From assembly GCA_020635275.1 (NCBI GenBank), contig JACKAA010000001.1, forward strand, positions 434,001 to 498,000: a DNA stretch of 64,000 bases, written 5' to 3'. The stretch comes from Ignavibacteriales bacterium. Lineage in GTDB: Bacteria > Bacteroidota > Ignavibacteria > Ignavibacteriales > Melioribacteraceae. The notes beneath the pieces are model-generated. The model was not told where the DNA came from. It was given only the letters and a program-made list of their open reading frames with translations, and made no database searches. A program made the translations under genes and the position numbers. Of this stretch, positions 24,113-33,742 are shown in pieces (the stretch's first letter is position 1; each line of letters starts with the position of its first letter).

Positions 24113-26295
24113 TGCATAAACCTAATTTCAAAAACGTTGAATTAAAATTTTCTAATCAAACAAAATCTTATAATGATTGGAAATCTGATTTTGAAAAATC
24201 ACTGGGTAAATCTAAAGATGATTTTATTTTTCAAACAATGGAGCAAATTCCAGTTTCTCCTATTTATACAAAAGAAGATATAAAAGATTACGAACATTTA
24301 GAATTTATGTCAGGTATTCCGCCATTTTTACGCGGACCTTACAGTACAATGTACGTTGCACGACCTTGGACAATTCGTCAATATGCCGGATTTTCAACTG
24401 CAGAAGAAAGCAATGCCTTCTACCGCAGAAATTTAGCACAAGGTCAGAAGGGTCTTTCAGTAGCGTTTGATCTTGCAACACACAGAGGTTACGATTCTGA
24501 TCACCCAAGAGTTGTTGGTGATGTTGGTAAAGCTGGCGTTGCAATTGATTCAGTTGAAGATATGAAAATTCTTTTTGATTCAATTCCGCTTGATAAAATG
24601 TCTGTTTCTATGACAATGAATGGAGCAGTTCTTCCAGTAATGGCATTTTTTATTGTAGCTGCTGAAGAACAAGGTGTGAGTCCGGAATTATTGACCGGTA
24701 CAATTCAAAATGATATTCTAAAAGAATACATGGTAAGAAATACTTACATCTATCCGCCTGAACAATCAATAAAAATTATTGCAGATATTTTTGAATTCAC
24801 GTCTCAAAATATGCCAAAGTTTAACAGCATAAGTATTTCTGGTTATCATATGCAGGAAGCAGGAGCAACCGCCGATTTGGAAATGGCTTATACTTTAGCT
24901 GATGGTTTGGAATATGTAAAAACCGGAATTAAAGCCGGATTAAGTGTTGATACATTTGCACCGCGGCTTTCATTCTTTTGGGCGTTAGGAATGAATTACT
25001 TTATGGAAATTGCAAAAATGAGAGCAGCCAGAATTTTATGGGCAAAACTCATTAAACAGTTTAATCCAAAGAATCCAAAATCAATGTCTTTGCGAACACA
25101 TTCTCAAACTTCAGGATGGAGCTTAACTGAACAAGATCCTTTTAATAATGTTATCAGAACATGTATTGAAGCAATGGCTGCAGCGCTTGGTCACACTCAG
25201 TCTTTACACACAAATTCTTTAGATGAGGCAATTGCACTTCCAACAGATTTTTCTGCAAGAATTGCACGAAACACACAACTCTATTTGCAAAACGAAACCG
25301 GAATTACCAAAGTTATTGATCCTTGGGGCGGTTCATATTTGGTAGAATATTTGACCGATTCTTTAATTAAAAAAGGATGGGAACATATTCTTGAAATTGA
25401 ATCTCTTGGTGGAATGACAAAAGCAATAGAAGCCGGAATTCCTAAAATGAGAATTGAAGAAGCTGCAGCTCGTCGTCAGGCAAGAATTGATTCTGGTCAG
25501 GAAACAATTGTAGGAGTTAACAAATATAAATTGACAAAAGAAGATCCAATTGAAATTTTAGAAGTTGATAATACTGCAGTCAGGCTTTCACAGATTAAAA
25601 GGTTAAATCAAATTAAAAAATCAAGAAATGAAGAAGAAGTTAAAAAATCTTTGGAAGCTATTACAAAATGTGCCAAAACAAAAGATGGAAATTTGTTAGA
25701 TTTGGCTGTTAAAGCTGCTAGAGTAAGGGCAACTTTAGGCGAAATTTCAGATTCAATTGAAAAAGTTAGCGGGAGATATAAAGCAGTGACAAGAACAATT
25801 TCCGGTATTTACAGCAGTGAGTATAGCGGAAGTGAAAATGAGATGCTAAACAAAGCTAGAGAAATGACAAATAAATTTGCCGAAGATGAAGGAAGACGTC
25901 CAAGAATATTAATTGCAAAAATTGGTCAGGATGGACACGATCGCGGTGCTAAGGTAGTTGCAACAGCTTATGCAGATATGGGATTTGATGTTGATGTCGG
26001 TCCGCTTTTCCAAACTCCTGAAGAAACTGCAAAACAGGCCGTTGAAAATGATGTTCATGTAGTTGGTATGAGTTCATTGGCGGCCGGACATAAAACCCTT
26101 TTACCTCAACTTGTTGAAGAATTAAAAAAATTAGGTAGAGAAGATATTATTGTAATTATTGGCGGTGTAATTCCAGCACAAGATTATGAATATCTTTACG
26201 AGAATGGTGCCTTAGCAATTTTTGGTCCCGGGACAAAAATTCCAGAAGCCGGCATAAAAGTTATGGAAATCGTTAATGAGAGATTTTTAAGTTAA
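24112..26295 (+). CDS. mutB: Methylmalonyl-CoA mutase, large (alpha, cobalamin-binding) subunit
   Basis: A 727-residue catalytic subunit. The barrel carries FLRGPYSTMYVARPWTIRQY, the CoA-binding and substrate segment, and RTHSQTSGWSLTEQDPFNN. The C-terminal B12 domain starts near residue 596 and has the lower-axial-ligand motif DGHDRG with H609, then GMSSLAAGHK and IIGGVIPAQDY. It performs the radical adenosylcobalamin rearrangement of succinyl-CoA and R-methylmalonyl-CoA. It forms an operon with mutA and ends at a strong terminator. Its repair GTPase MeaB is encoded 4.7 kb downstream, and epimerase and decarboxylase genes follow at 45.9-50 kb. Confidence 0.97.
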   Translation: MHKPNFKNVELKFSNQTKSYNDWKSDFEKSLGKSKDDFIFQTMEQIPVSPIYTKEDIKDYEHLEFMSGIPPFLRGPYSTMYVARPWTIRQYAGFSTAEESNAFYRRNLAQGQKGLSVAFDLATHRGYDSDHPRVVGDVGKAGVAIDSVEDMKILFDSIPLDKMSVSMTMNGAVLPVMAFFIVAAEEQGVSPELLTGTIQNDILKEYMVRNTYIYPPEQSIKIIADIFEFTSQNMPKFNSISISGYHMQEAGATADLEMAYTLADGLEYVKTGIKAGLSVDTFAPRLSFFWALGMNYFMEIAKMRAARILWAKLIKQFNPKNPKSMSLRTHSQTSGWSLTEQDPFNNVIRTCIEAMAAALGHTQSLHTNSLDEAIALPTDFSARIARNTQLYLQNETGITKVIDPWGGSYLVEYLTDSLIKKGWEHILEIESLGGMTKAIEAGIPKMRIEEAAARRQARIDSGQETIVGVNKYKLTKEDPIEILEVDNTAVRLSQIKRLNQIKKSRNEEEVKKSLEAITKCAKTKDGNLLDLAVKAARVRATLGEISDSIEKVSGRYKAVTRTISGIYSSEYSGSENEMLNKAREMTNKFAEDEGRRPRILIAKIGQDGHDRGAKVVATAYADMGFDVDVGPLFQTPEETAKQAVENDVHVVGMSSLAAGHKTLLPQLVEELKKLGREDIIVIIGGVIPAQDYEYLYENGALAIFGPGTKIPEAGIKVMEIVNERFLS

Positions 26296-26322
26296 CTTAT
26301 TTTTTATCATTTTTATTAATTC

Positions 26323-26350
26323 AAAACCGCAGAAAAAAACTGCGGTTTTT
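26323..26350 (+). terminator. Intrinsic terminator of mutAB
   Basis: Perfect ten-base arms AAAACCGCAG and CTGCGGTTTT around a seven-base A-rich loop, with a U-run formed by the arm end. It lies about 28 bases after the mutB stop. Confidence 0.9.
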
Positions 26351-26386
26351 AAAATCAAATTATAATTCTCAATTAAGATTTAAAGA

Positions 26387-26827
26387 ATGTCAATAATAGA
26401 AAACCTAAAAATCCGCGAAGCAGAACAAAAAGATATAAATGCTATTGACTTATTGACTAAAGAACTAGGTTATGATTTAAATCCTTCTGAAGTAAAAATT
26501 AAACTGAAAAATTTCAAAAGAAATCCGAATGAAAAAATTTTTGTTGCTGAATTGGAAAATGTTGTAGGCTGGATGCATGCATCAATAGTTGAACCTTTAG
26601 AAAGTGATAGGTTTGTTGAAATAAGAGGAATTATTGTCAATTATAATTTTCGAAAAAAAGGAATTGGTTGTAAATTAATAAAAACAGCTGAAAATTGGGG
26701 TAAAGAAGTTGGATGTATTAAAATAAGGATTCGAACAAATATAACAAGAAACGAAACAAGAAAATATTATAAGAACTTAAGTTTTATTTCCAAAAAAATA
26801 CAAGAAGTATTAGAAAAACAAATTTAA
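26387..26827 (+). CDS. GNAT-family acetyltransferase
   Basis: A 146-residue protein with the GNAT fold. It begins with LKIREAEQKDINAIDLLTKELGY, has a mid-sheet VAELENVVGWMHASI, and carries the acetyl-CoA-binding motif A region EIRGIIVNYNFRKKGIGCKL (the R/K-x-x-G-x-G loop). The C-terminal segment YYKNLSFISKK is the usual motif B. The substrate cannot be told. It stands alone between the mutAB terminator and a convergent repeat-protein gene. Confidence 0.85.
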   Translation: MSIIENLKIREAEQKDINAIDLLTKELGYDLNPSEVKIKLKNFKRNPNEKIFVAELENVVGWMHASIVEPLESDRFVEIRGIIVNYNFRKKGIGCKLIKTAENWGKEVGCIKIRIRTNITRNETRKYYKNLSFISKKIQEVLEKQI

Positions 26828-26844
26828 TGCACTTCAAACTAATC

Positions 26845-27936
26845 TTAAAAATGGGCATTAACAATTGGTAATATTTTAAATGGCACCGGATTGTTCTCAG
26901 CAATATTTATTAAACCAATCTGTAGACCATTTAAGAATTCGGCAAAATTTACCAAGCCTATAGTAATTCCATTTTGATAACCAGTAATTCTATTGTAACC
27001 CGCAATAGATATTCCATTAAGTTCTTCTATTTTTGTCCAAATACCTGTAATGTTTATTCCGGTTACCAAATCACTTTCTGTCTGGTAACCAGAAATATTA
27101 ATTCCTTTTAATTCATTACCGCTTAAAAGCTTACCCAATGTTAAATTCAATCCTGTAATTCCGCTTGAACTTGCAACAGTTAGACCGCCAATATTTATAC
27201 CGGTTATTTCGTTTTTAGAAACAATTGCTAAACCACCAATATTTATTCCGGTAATTCCATTTTCAGAAACTAAAGCCAAACCTCCGATATTTGTCCCTGT
27301 TATTTTACCTTCTGATACTAAAGCTAATCCGCCAATATTTATTCCAGTAATCCCAGTTTGAGAGACTTGTGCAAGTCCGCCAAAATTAAAACCAACAATT
27401 GGACCTTCAGACACAAGAGCTAATCCTCCAAAATTAATACCTGTTATTCCTCTTTCAGAAACTTGGGCTAATCCTCCAAAATTTATTCCGGTAATTTCAC
27501 CTTCGGCAACTAAAGCTAAAGTAGAGAAATTTATTCCATTCATTTCGCCGCCGGCAACCGAAGCAAGTAAACCAATATTTAATCCATTAATATTCTTACC
27601 GGCAACAACTCCAAAACCAACTGAGGCTCCATTTAGAATTTCAGCAGATGGAGAAAGTCCAACAGCCAATCCATTAATATTCGAATTTGTTAATTTTTCA
27701 GGTTGCCAAAATGTAATATTTATTCCATTAATTGTTCTGATATTACAATCAGAAATGTTCAATCTTATTCCATTCCAGTTTTGCGAATTTCCAAAACTAA
27801 TACCAGTATTGGCAAAACCTAAATCTAAACTGCCGTTTGAACAATTATCTTCATCCCTGTTTTCTTCTTGAGAAAACATAACTTGGGAAATTAGGACGGT
27901 AGATAATATAATAATGTAGAAAAATCTTACTGACAT
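26845..27936 (-). CDS. Exported protein with 16-residue solenoid repeats (LA_2272 surface repeat-like)
   Basis: A 363-residue protein with a signal peptide at 1-22 (ends MFSQEE). From about residue 116 to 275 it consists of ten or so tandem 16-residue repeats of the form ITGINIGGLALVSENG, with degenerate copies continuing to the C-terminus. The strict spacing of hydrophobic residues with G-I-N and G-G-L turns predicts a beta-solenoid. The repeats resemble the LA_2272-family surface repeat proteins. There is no T9SS tail. It may be a surface or periplasmic scaffold; no enzymatic residues are visible. Confidence 0.8.
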   Translation of the reverse strand: MSVRFFYIIILSTVLISQVMFSQEENRDEDNCSNGSLDLGFANTGISFGNSQNWNGIRLNISDCNIRTINGINITFWQPEKLTNSNINGLAVGLSPSAEILNGASVGFGVVAGKNINGLNIGLLASVAGGEMNGINFSTLALVAEGEITGINFGGLAQVSERGITGINFGGLALVSEGPIVGFNFGGLAQVSQTGITGINIGGLALVSEGKITGTNIGGLALVSENGITGINIGGLAIVSKNEITGINIGGLTVASSSGITGLNLTLGKLLSGNELKGINISGYQTESDLVTGINITGIWTKIEELNGISIAGYNRITGYQNGITIGLVNFAEFLNGLQIGLINIAENNPVPFKILPIVNAHF

Positions 27937-28025
27937 TTTAATACTCCAAAATATTCATTTTAACCTTCATAAATTTAGACTTATCAAATGCTAAAATGTT
28001 CAATAAAATTTGTGTTTAAATAAAA

Positions 28026-28049
28026 AAGTCCCGAAATATTTCGAGGCTT
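28026..28049 (-). terminator. Intrinsic terminator of the propeller-protein gene
   Basis: On the minus strand AAGCCTCGAAA/TTTCGGGACTT forms an 11-pair stem (one mismatch, one wobble) followed by TTTT. It lies 21 bases after the stop of the 28070-30817 gene. Confidence 0.7.
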
Positions 28050-28069
28050 AAAGGATTGATTTATTAATT

Positions 28070-30817
28070 TTATTTTAATTTTATCATTTTGATGCTTTTT
28101 TGGAAATTACTGCTCTTACTTATTGCTTTCATTTGAAAAATATAAATACCACTGCTTACTTCTTCATTTTGATCATTTAGTCCATTCCAATCAATTGAAT
28201 AATAACCAGCATTCTTTATATCATTGTTTAACAATTTTACTTTTTCACCTGCTATATTGAAAATATTCAGCTCAAGCTTTGAAGTTTCAGCCAATTGAAA
28301 TTTTATCTTTGTTGCTGGATTAAATGGATTCGGATAATTTTGAAACAGCTCAAATTCAGTCGGAAGTTCATTGTTATTTTCAGTATTTACACCAATAACA
28401 ATGTCTGATTGAGAGCCTGTTCGTTTAGTATCTTTTTGGAAGGTTGGCCATTGATGATTTACGACTGCTGATAAAGGACTTAAATCAACAAATCCATAAA
28501 TTGAATTATCACTACTGCCAACATAGATTCTGCCATCTTTTGCAGTATTTAAAGGTGCTGAAACGATTGAATTATCAGTTTTAAAAGACCAATTTAATCC
28601 ACCATCTTTACTTAATGAAATAACTCTGCCATCATCACATCCAAATATTACATTACCGACTCTTGTTAAAGTGGGATTACCATTAACTGGTGCTGCAGCA
28701 TTATATTTCCAATTTTCATTTCCATCCGGATCAACTGAATAAAAATTTCCGTCAGCAGACCCAAAATAAATATTTCCTTCCAAATCAATTACCGGAGAAG
28801 ATTTAACTGAACCGATTGTAGAAAATGACCATGCTAATGTTCCATCTGAATTTAATGCATACAATTTTGCATCATTACTTCCAAAATAAATTCTGCCGTT
28901 ATTGTCAATTGCGGGAGAAGAATGAATTTCTCCATTGGTTGTAAAGTTCCAATTAAGATTTCCTGAACTATTTAAAGAGTAAAACTTTTTATCACTGCTG
29001 CCAAAATATATATTACCAGAGCTGGCCAACGAAACTGAAGATGTTATTGGTCCGCCTGTTAAATAATTCCAATTTATTTCACCATTTGTTCCATTAACAG
29101 AATATAGCCTATTATTTTCTGTCCCAACATAAATTGTTTTATTCTGAGTAATTGCTGGTGATGCAGAAATTACTCCGCCCATTGGCGTATCCCATTTAAA
29201 ATTGCCCAAAGGATCAAAGCAATACAACCTTGTATCATCAGAACCTACATATATATTGCCATTGGGACCAATTGTTGTTGTTGATTGAATTGCACCGCCG
29301 GTTTGAAGTGTCCAGTTCAAATTATTGTTATTGTTAAAACAATATATCTGGTCATCAGTAGATGTTGCATAAAATATGCTATCATTTAAAGTACTTATTG
29401 AAGAAGTTATCGCTCCATTTGTTTCTAGTTTATACGAACATACTTTTACTACATATTCATTTGAGCCGGAAATACCATTTTCATCAGTAACTTTTAATTG
29501 AACTATGTTATCTCCGTTTGGCAGTGTAATTTCTAAATTGCTTTCAGTGCTAACCACATTTTCATTATACATCCATTCATATTGTGTAATCGCAAATCCA
29601 TTTGGACTAAAGCTTGAAGATCCATCAAGAATATTTGTCGCATAACCATCCCAATTGTTATCTAACCATAGAGGATCTGTATTTGCAATTGCAACTGGAG
29701 TAGTTTTAAATTTAAGCAACCATACTTTTTGGTCTTTTGTACCGCAAACAATATAACCATTATCTGAAGTTTTTCTAATAGACTTTCCCCAGCTATTTTC
29801 ATAGACTTTTGCCCATATTTTATTTCCTTCCTTGTCAACTTTCATTACAAATAGATTATTGCTCCCATCTCCTGTTAATGCATATCCGTCATCATAATCA
29901 TTAATTACTGAAAGGCCTTGATTGATTGAAGGTGCAAATCTTTCATATTCTCTTTCCCACATTATATTTCCTTCCATATCTATCCTTGCAACCATTAGAT
30001 TCCCCATGTTTTCACCAGTTAAAACATATCCACTATCAACATTATTTTGTACACCAAAGGAAATTGAACTAATTGATTGAGAAATTCCTCCAAGAAAATT
30101 GTTATTTTTCCTAAATATTTCATTTCCAGATTTATCAGTTTGAATGAAATAAATTCCACCTGGATCTCCATCATTAGCTGAAATAAAATAACCCAAATCA
30201 TTTTCAAGGATATCAAAATAATCTCTATCTAAAAATATTGGGACAAATATTTTTTGACTCCACTCTATATTACCATTTTCATCTATTTTTGCTAACCATA
30301 ATTTACCATCAGGGTCCATTTCAATATCAATTCCTAATAAAATATATCCTCCTTCACTACTTTTAATTATTTTATGTCCTTTCATTGAAACCATATCAAA
30401 TCCTGGATCACTTGATGAAGAAAATGTTTTTGTCCACAAAGTGTCACCATCTTTATCAGTTTTAATAAGCAATGCTTTATCTTCCGGATACCCTATGTCG
30501 CCAAATATAACAAATCCACTATCGCTTGATTCAACAAGTGATCGCGGCTGATCATATGAACTTGTTTCAAAAATTTTTTCCCAAATAATTTGTCCTTCAG
30601 AATTTGCTTTTGTCAAAACCATATTTCTCGTCCCAATAATACGGTTTGAACTAAGAACAATATAATTGCTATCCATGGTTTCCATTGCAAAAATTCCAAT
30701 ATTATTACCTTCACTACCATAAGTTATTGTCCAAGCTGTATCAACTTGAGCCAAAGTTAAATTTGTTAAAAAAAGAATAATTAGATATAAATACACTTTT
30801 CTCTTTTTATTGTACAT
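28070..30817 (-). CDS. T9SS-secreted beta-propeller (PQQ-like repeat) protein
   Basis: A 915-residue secreted protein. A signal peptide is at 1-23 (ends LTLAQVD). Residues 25-370 hold repeated TDKDGDTLWTKTF-type blades. An Ig/PKD-like segment follows near 380-460. Residues 465-790 are PQQ-enzyme-type repeats such as SSPAIDNNGRIYFGSNDAKL, with about eight blades. The last 85 residues are a type A T9SS sorting domain (QNYPNPFNPATKIKFQL, then GIYIFQM and a basic end KMIKLK). It is probably exported through the type IX system and either released or anchored at the cell surface. No catalytic residues are visible. It is a single gene with its own terminator. Confidence 0.88.
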   Translation of the reverse strand: MYNKKRKVYLYLIILFLTNLTLAQVDTAWTITYGSEGNNIGIFAMETMDSNYIVLSSNRIIGTRNMVLTKANSEGQIIWEKIFETSSYDQPRSLVESSDSGFVIFGDIGYPEDKALLIKTDKDGDTLWTKTFSSSSDPGFDMVSMKGHKIIKSSEGGYILLGIDIEMDPDGKLWLAKIDENGNIEWSQKIFVPIFLDRDYFDILENDLGYFISANDGDPGGIYFIQTDKSGNEIFRKNNNFLGGISQSISSISFGVQNNVDSGYVLTGENMGNLMVARIDMEGNIMWEREYERFAPSINQGLSVINDYDDGYALTGDGSNNLFVMKVDKEGNKIWAKVYENSWGKSIRKTSDNGYIVCGTKDQKVWLLKFKTTPVAIANTDPLWLDNNWDGYATNILDGSSSFSPNGFAITQYEWMYNENVVSTESNLEITLPNGDNIVQLKVTDENGISGSNEYVVKVCSYKLETNGAITSSISTLNDSIFYATSTDDQIYCFNNNNNLNWTLQTGGAIQSTTTIGPNGNIYVGSDDTRLYCFDPLGNFKWDTPMGGVISASPAITQNKTIYVGTENNRLYSVNGTNGEINWNYLTGGPITSSVSLASSGNIYFGSSDKKFYSLNSSGNLNWNFTTNGEIHSSPAIDNNGRIYFGSNDAKLYALNSDGTLAWSFSTIGSVKSSPVIDLEGNIYFGSADGNFYSVDPDGNENWKYNAAAPVNGNPTLTRVGNVIFGCDDGRVISLSKDGGLNWSFKTDNSIVSAPLNTAKDGRIYVGSSDNSIYGFVDLSPLSAVVNHQWPTFQKDTKRTGSQSDIVIGVNTENNNELPTEFELFQNYPNPFNPATKIKFQLAETSKLELNIFNIAGEKVKLLNNDIKNAGYYSIDWNGLNDQNEEVSSGIYIFQMKAISKSSNFQKSIKMIKLK

Positions 30818-31013
30818 ACTACTCTCCGAAAGTAATTGAAAATTACTTGAATATTTTTATAACTGATAAATAAAATTAACAGTTTAAATTATTTTAACAA
30901 AAATATATTCGATTGTATTGCTTTATTATTTAATTGCTATAAGATGTTGAAGATTTTGAAACAAAGGATTTATAAAATATGTAAATTTCTTTCTGTAAAT
31001 TCTTAATTTCAAT

Positions 31014-32117
31014 ATGTCTAAAAACAATAAATACAAGCCGGATTGGACACCAAAAAATGCTGGTAATGAGTATGCGGTAAACGTTGTTAAAGGTCTTGAT
31101 CATGCTGAAAAATCCACTTCATATAAAAATATTACAAAATCAACAAATCCGTCTATTGAAGAATTAGTTAACGGTGTATTAAATGATGACCGCAATCTTT
31201 TAGCTAGATGTATTACTCTGATTGAAAGTAACTCACAAAAGCATCATGAAAAATCGGCAAAAGTTTTAGATAAACTTCTCCCTCACTCAGGCAACTCAGT
31301 AAGGATAGGAATTTCTGGTGTGCCCGGAGCCGGTAAAAGTACATTAATTGAAGCTTTGGGAATTTATCTAATTAGTAAAGGTCACAAGATAGCTGTATTG
31401 ACCGTAGATCCAAGCAGTTCAATATCAAAAGGAAGTATTCTCGGCGATAAGACAAGAATGGATAAACTGTCGCGCGAAAAAAACTGTTTCATCAGACCTT
31501 CTCCATCTGGTGGAAATTTGGGTGGAGTTACAAGAAAAACAAGAGAAACAATTACTGCATGTGAAGCTGCAGGATTTGATATTGTTTTAATTGAAACTGT
31601 TGGCGTTGGCCAAAGTGAAATAACTGTAAGATCAATGGTTGATTTTTTCTTACTTGTTATGATTTCCGGTGCAGGTGATGAACTTCAGGGAATCAAAAAA
31701 GGAATTATAGAAATTTCCGATTCAATTGTAATTAACAAAGCAGATGGAAATAATAAGCAAAAAGCTGAAATAGCTAAAGCTGAATTTCAAAATGCTATTC
31801 ATTATCTTATGCCGTATACAAACGGATGGCAGCCTAAAGTTTTAACTGCTTCTGCAATTGAAGAAACCGGGCTTGATAAAATTTGGTCTACAATTTCTGA
31901 TTTTGTTGATTTCACTAAAAAGGAAGGAATATTTAATAGTCAGCGTAACAAGCAATCTTTAGATTGGATGCACTCTTTAATTAAAGAAAATTTAATTAAC
32001 AAATTTTATCAAAAGTCAGAAATTAAAGATGAGTTAAAAATTGCAGAAAATCTTCTAATTGATGGCAAGGCAAGAGCAACTTCAGCAGCTGAAGAAATTT
32101 TGAAAAAATTTAATTAA
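31014..32117 (+). CDS. meaB: Methylmalonyl-CoA mutase-associated GTPase MeaB
   Basis: A 367-residue G3E-family GTPase. The P-loop GVPGAGKS is at residues 102-109. The family segments DPSSSISKGSILGDKTRM, ETVGVGQSE and the base-recognition NKADG follow. A C-terminal helical dimerisation region completes it. MeaB gates cobalamin loading and protects the methylmalonyl-CoA mutase from inactivation, using GTP. It is 4.7 kb from mutAB in the same direction but separated by other genes, so it is a separate transcription unit. Its stop abuts the stop of the convergent sugar-binding-fold gene. Confidence 0.95.
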   Translation: MSKNNKYKPDWTPKNAGNEYAVNVVKGLDHAEKSTSYKNITKSTNPSIEELVNGVLNDDRNLLARCITLIESNSQKHHEKSAKVLDKLLPHSGNSVRIGISGVPGAGKSTLIEALGIYLISKGHKIAVLTVDPSSSISKGSILGDKTRMDKLSREKNCFIRPSPSGGNLGGVTRKTRETITACEAAGFDIVLIETVGVGQSEITVRSMVDFFLLVMISGAGDELQGIKKGIIEISDSIVINKADGNNKQKAEIAKAEFQNAIHYLMPYTNGWQPKVLTASAIEETGLDKIWSTISDFVDFTKKEGIFNSQRNKQSLDWMHSLIKENLINKFYQKSEIKDELKIAENLLIDGKARATSAAEEILKKFN

Positions 32118-33176
32118 TTACTGCATAATATCATCAAAAAAAGTTTCCCAAAATCCTTTTTTACTTTTCTTATCTTTCCAATATTCCCTGTAAACTTTTT
32201 GAGTTGTTAAGCCAATTGGACCTTGGTATATTCCGCCATCAATATAACCATCATAAACTCTTACAGCTATTAAGTTCTCTTCACCATATTTTAATATCTC
32301 TTTTGGTAAGTAGTATCCTCGTTGTGCTAACCACTCGTTATTAAAAACATTTGTTTCCGGAGTTATTAAAAAGTCACCGGTATTTCCTATCATTGTTCCA
32401 TTAACAAAGCATTGGTCAATATCATCGATTTTTCCTAAAAGCAAAACCAGATCTTTATCTTTAAAACTTTTATCTAAATAAAATTTCTTTCTGTACCATG
32501 CAAATCCATCATAATCTTTATAACCTTGACTTTCCCAATTGGAAGGAACTAAAATATTTGTCCATTCTTTATCATTAAAATTTGGTTCTTTCCAAACAAG
32601 GTTATCACCAATATTAAATTTCCAGTGTCCATCAAGTTTTAAATCCATATTTATCATATCAAGAATCATAATAGAAATATCGCCATATATAATTCCACCG
32701 CTTAATTGTGAATCATAAATTCTTATTGCAATAATGTTTTCACCTTTTTTATTAAACTGGTCAATTGAAACCGGATACTTTCTATTTGCATTATATGCAG
32801 TTCTAAAATCAGGCGGAAATGAACCTGTTGATCCTACTAATTTACCATTTAAATATACTTCATCTACATCGTCTATAAATCCCAAAACCAAATAAAGACT
32901 GTTTGAATTTATATTTTTAGGCAAAGTAAAACTTTTTCTGTACCAAGCAAATCCATTGTAACCATGGTAGCCTTCATCTTCCCACGACGAAGGAACTTTT
33001 ATATTGTCCCAATCTTCATCGTTAAATTCAGTATTTGCCCAACTTTTATCGTCACCAATATTAAACTTCCAGTATCCCCTCAAGTTTAATATTTCTTTCC
33101 AATCATCAGCAAAAAGAAGTTCTATAGGCAATATTAAAAATAAAGTTAGTGTTAATAAATATTTCATGCTGTTCAT
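32118..33176 (-). CDS. Exported double sugar-binding-fold protein (GH2 N-domain-like), left paralogue
   Basis: A 352-residue exported protein with a signal peptide ending near ELLFADDW. It consists of two tandem copies of a jelly-roll module like the sugar-binding domain of family 2 glycoside hydrolases. Each copy has GYWKFNIGD/GHWKFNIGD, NIKVPSSWE-type, GFAWYRK and a LYLNGKLVG/FVNGTMIG turn. No catalytic barrel is present, so it should bind glycan rather than cut it. The frame opens at a TTG at 33179; ATG at 33176 or 33167 are the likely starts. It follows the helical secreted-protein gene by a few bases and ends the left cassette. A paralogue of the same layout is at 44448-45518. Confidence 0.8.
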   Translation of the reverse strand: MNSMKYLLTLTLFLILPIELLFADDWKEILNLRGYWKFNIGDDKSWANTEFNDEDWDNIKVPSSWEDEGYHGYNGFAWYRKSFTLPKNINSNSLYLVLGFIDDVDEVYLNGKLVGSTGSFPPDFRTAYNANRKYPVSIDQFNKKGENIIAIRIYDSQLSGGIIYGDISIMILDMINMDLKLDGHWKFNIGDNLVWKEPNFNDKEWTNILVPSNWESQGYKDYDGFAWYRKKFYLDKSFKDKDLVLLLGKIDDIDQCFVNGTMIGNTGDFLITPETNVFNNEWLAQRGYYLPKEILKYGEENLIAVRVYDGYIDGGIYQGPIGLTTQKVYREYWKDKKSKKGFWETFFDDIMQ

Positions 33177-33182
33177 CAACTT

Positions 33183-33623
33183 TTAATTACTTACTTCTGC
33201 AACGTTTAAAGTTTTTTCTAATTTCATAATTGAATATATTCTTTGAGCAAATTCTTTTACATTTTTATCTTCATCTTTTACAGCTAATTTTTTTATTTCT
33301 TTCATAAATTTATCGTCATCAATTAAATATAAAGCTTTTGTTATTAAGATTCTTATACTTGGATCTTCTTCAACTTTCAATTGCTCAATTAAGGTTTCTG
33401 CTGATTCATCTACTAAATAAAGACCGGCAAAATAAATTGAATTTTTCTTTAAACCGGTGTTTTCTGATTTTATACCAATGTTTAGATTTTGAATTGCAGT
33501 CTGACTTAAATTGAAATCACCACTTTTAATTTTTTGTCCGAATGTTGTAAGATTAAATAAATTTAAAAGCATAAATACTAAAAATACTACTGTTGATTTT
33601 CTAAATTTTGAATTGTGTAACAT
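33183..33623 (-). CDS. Small exported HEAT-like helical protein, left cassette
   Basis: A 146-residue protein with a signal peptide at about 1-29 (ends LTTFGQ). The rest is helical with HEAT-like pairs (TLIEQLKVEEDPSIRILITK, FMKEIKKLAVKDEDKNVKEF). GGAGGATGTC places a strong ribosome binding site before the ATG. The segment NIGIKSENTGLKKNSIYFAG aligns with RGLNSENNGLSMSVVEQIG in the 43935-44411 protein, so the two are paralogues. It is the first gene downstream of the response regulator, under a predicted operator block at 33683-33723, and is followed at once by the sugar-binding-fold gene. Confidence 0.78.
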   Translation of the reverse strand: MLHNSKFRKSTVVFLVFMLLNLFNLTTFGQKIKSGDFNLSQTAIQNLNIGIKSENTGLKKNSIYFAGLYLVDESAETLIEQLKVEEDPSIRILITKALYLIDDDKFMKEIKKLAVKDEDKNVKEFAQRIYSIMKLEKTLNVAEVSN

Positions 33624-33682
33624 GACATCCTCCTAAAATATTTTTTTGAAATCTCTATACAAATAGACGAGAATTCATTGTT

Positions 33683-33723
33683 TTAGTTGTCATGCTGTTG
33701 TAAACAATTGTAAAAGAATGTCA
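33683..33723 (-). promoter_or_regulatory. Predicted response-regulator operator, left cassette (four direct repeats, 10-10-11 spacing)
   Basis: On the minus strand four TKACAA-like ten-mers begin at 33723 (TGACATTCTT), 33713 (TTACAATTGT), 33703 (TTACAACAGC) and 33692 (TGACAACTAA). The steps are 10, 10 and 11 bases. The block ends 60 bases before the start of the small exported-protein gene. Direct repeats about one helical turn apart are typical of OmpR/PhoB-family operators. The same spacing recurs in two blocks at the right cassette. Confidence 0.65.
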
Positions 33724-33742
33724 CGGATGCAATTAATGAAAC

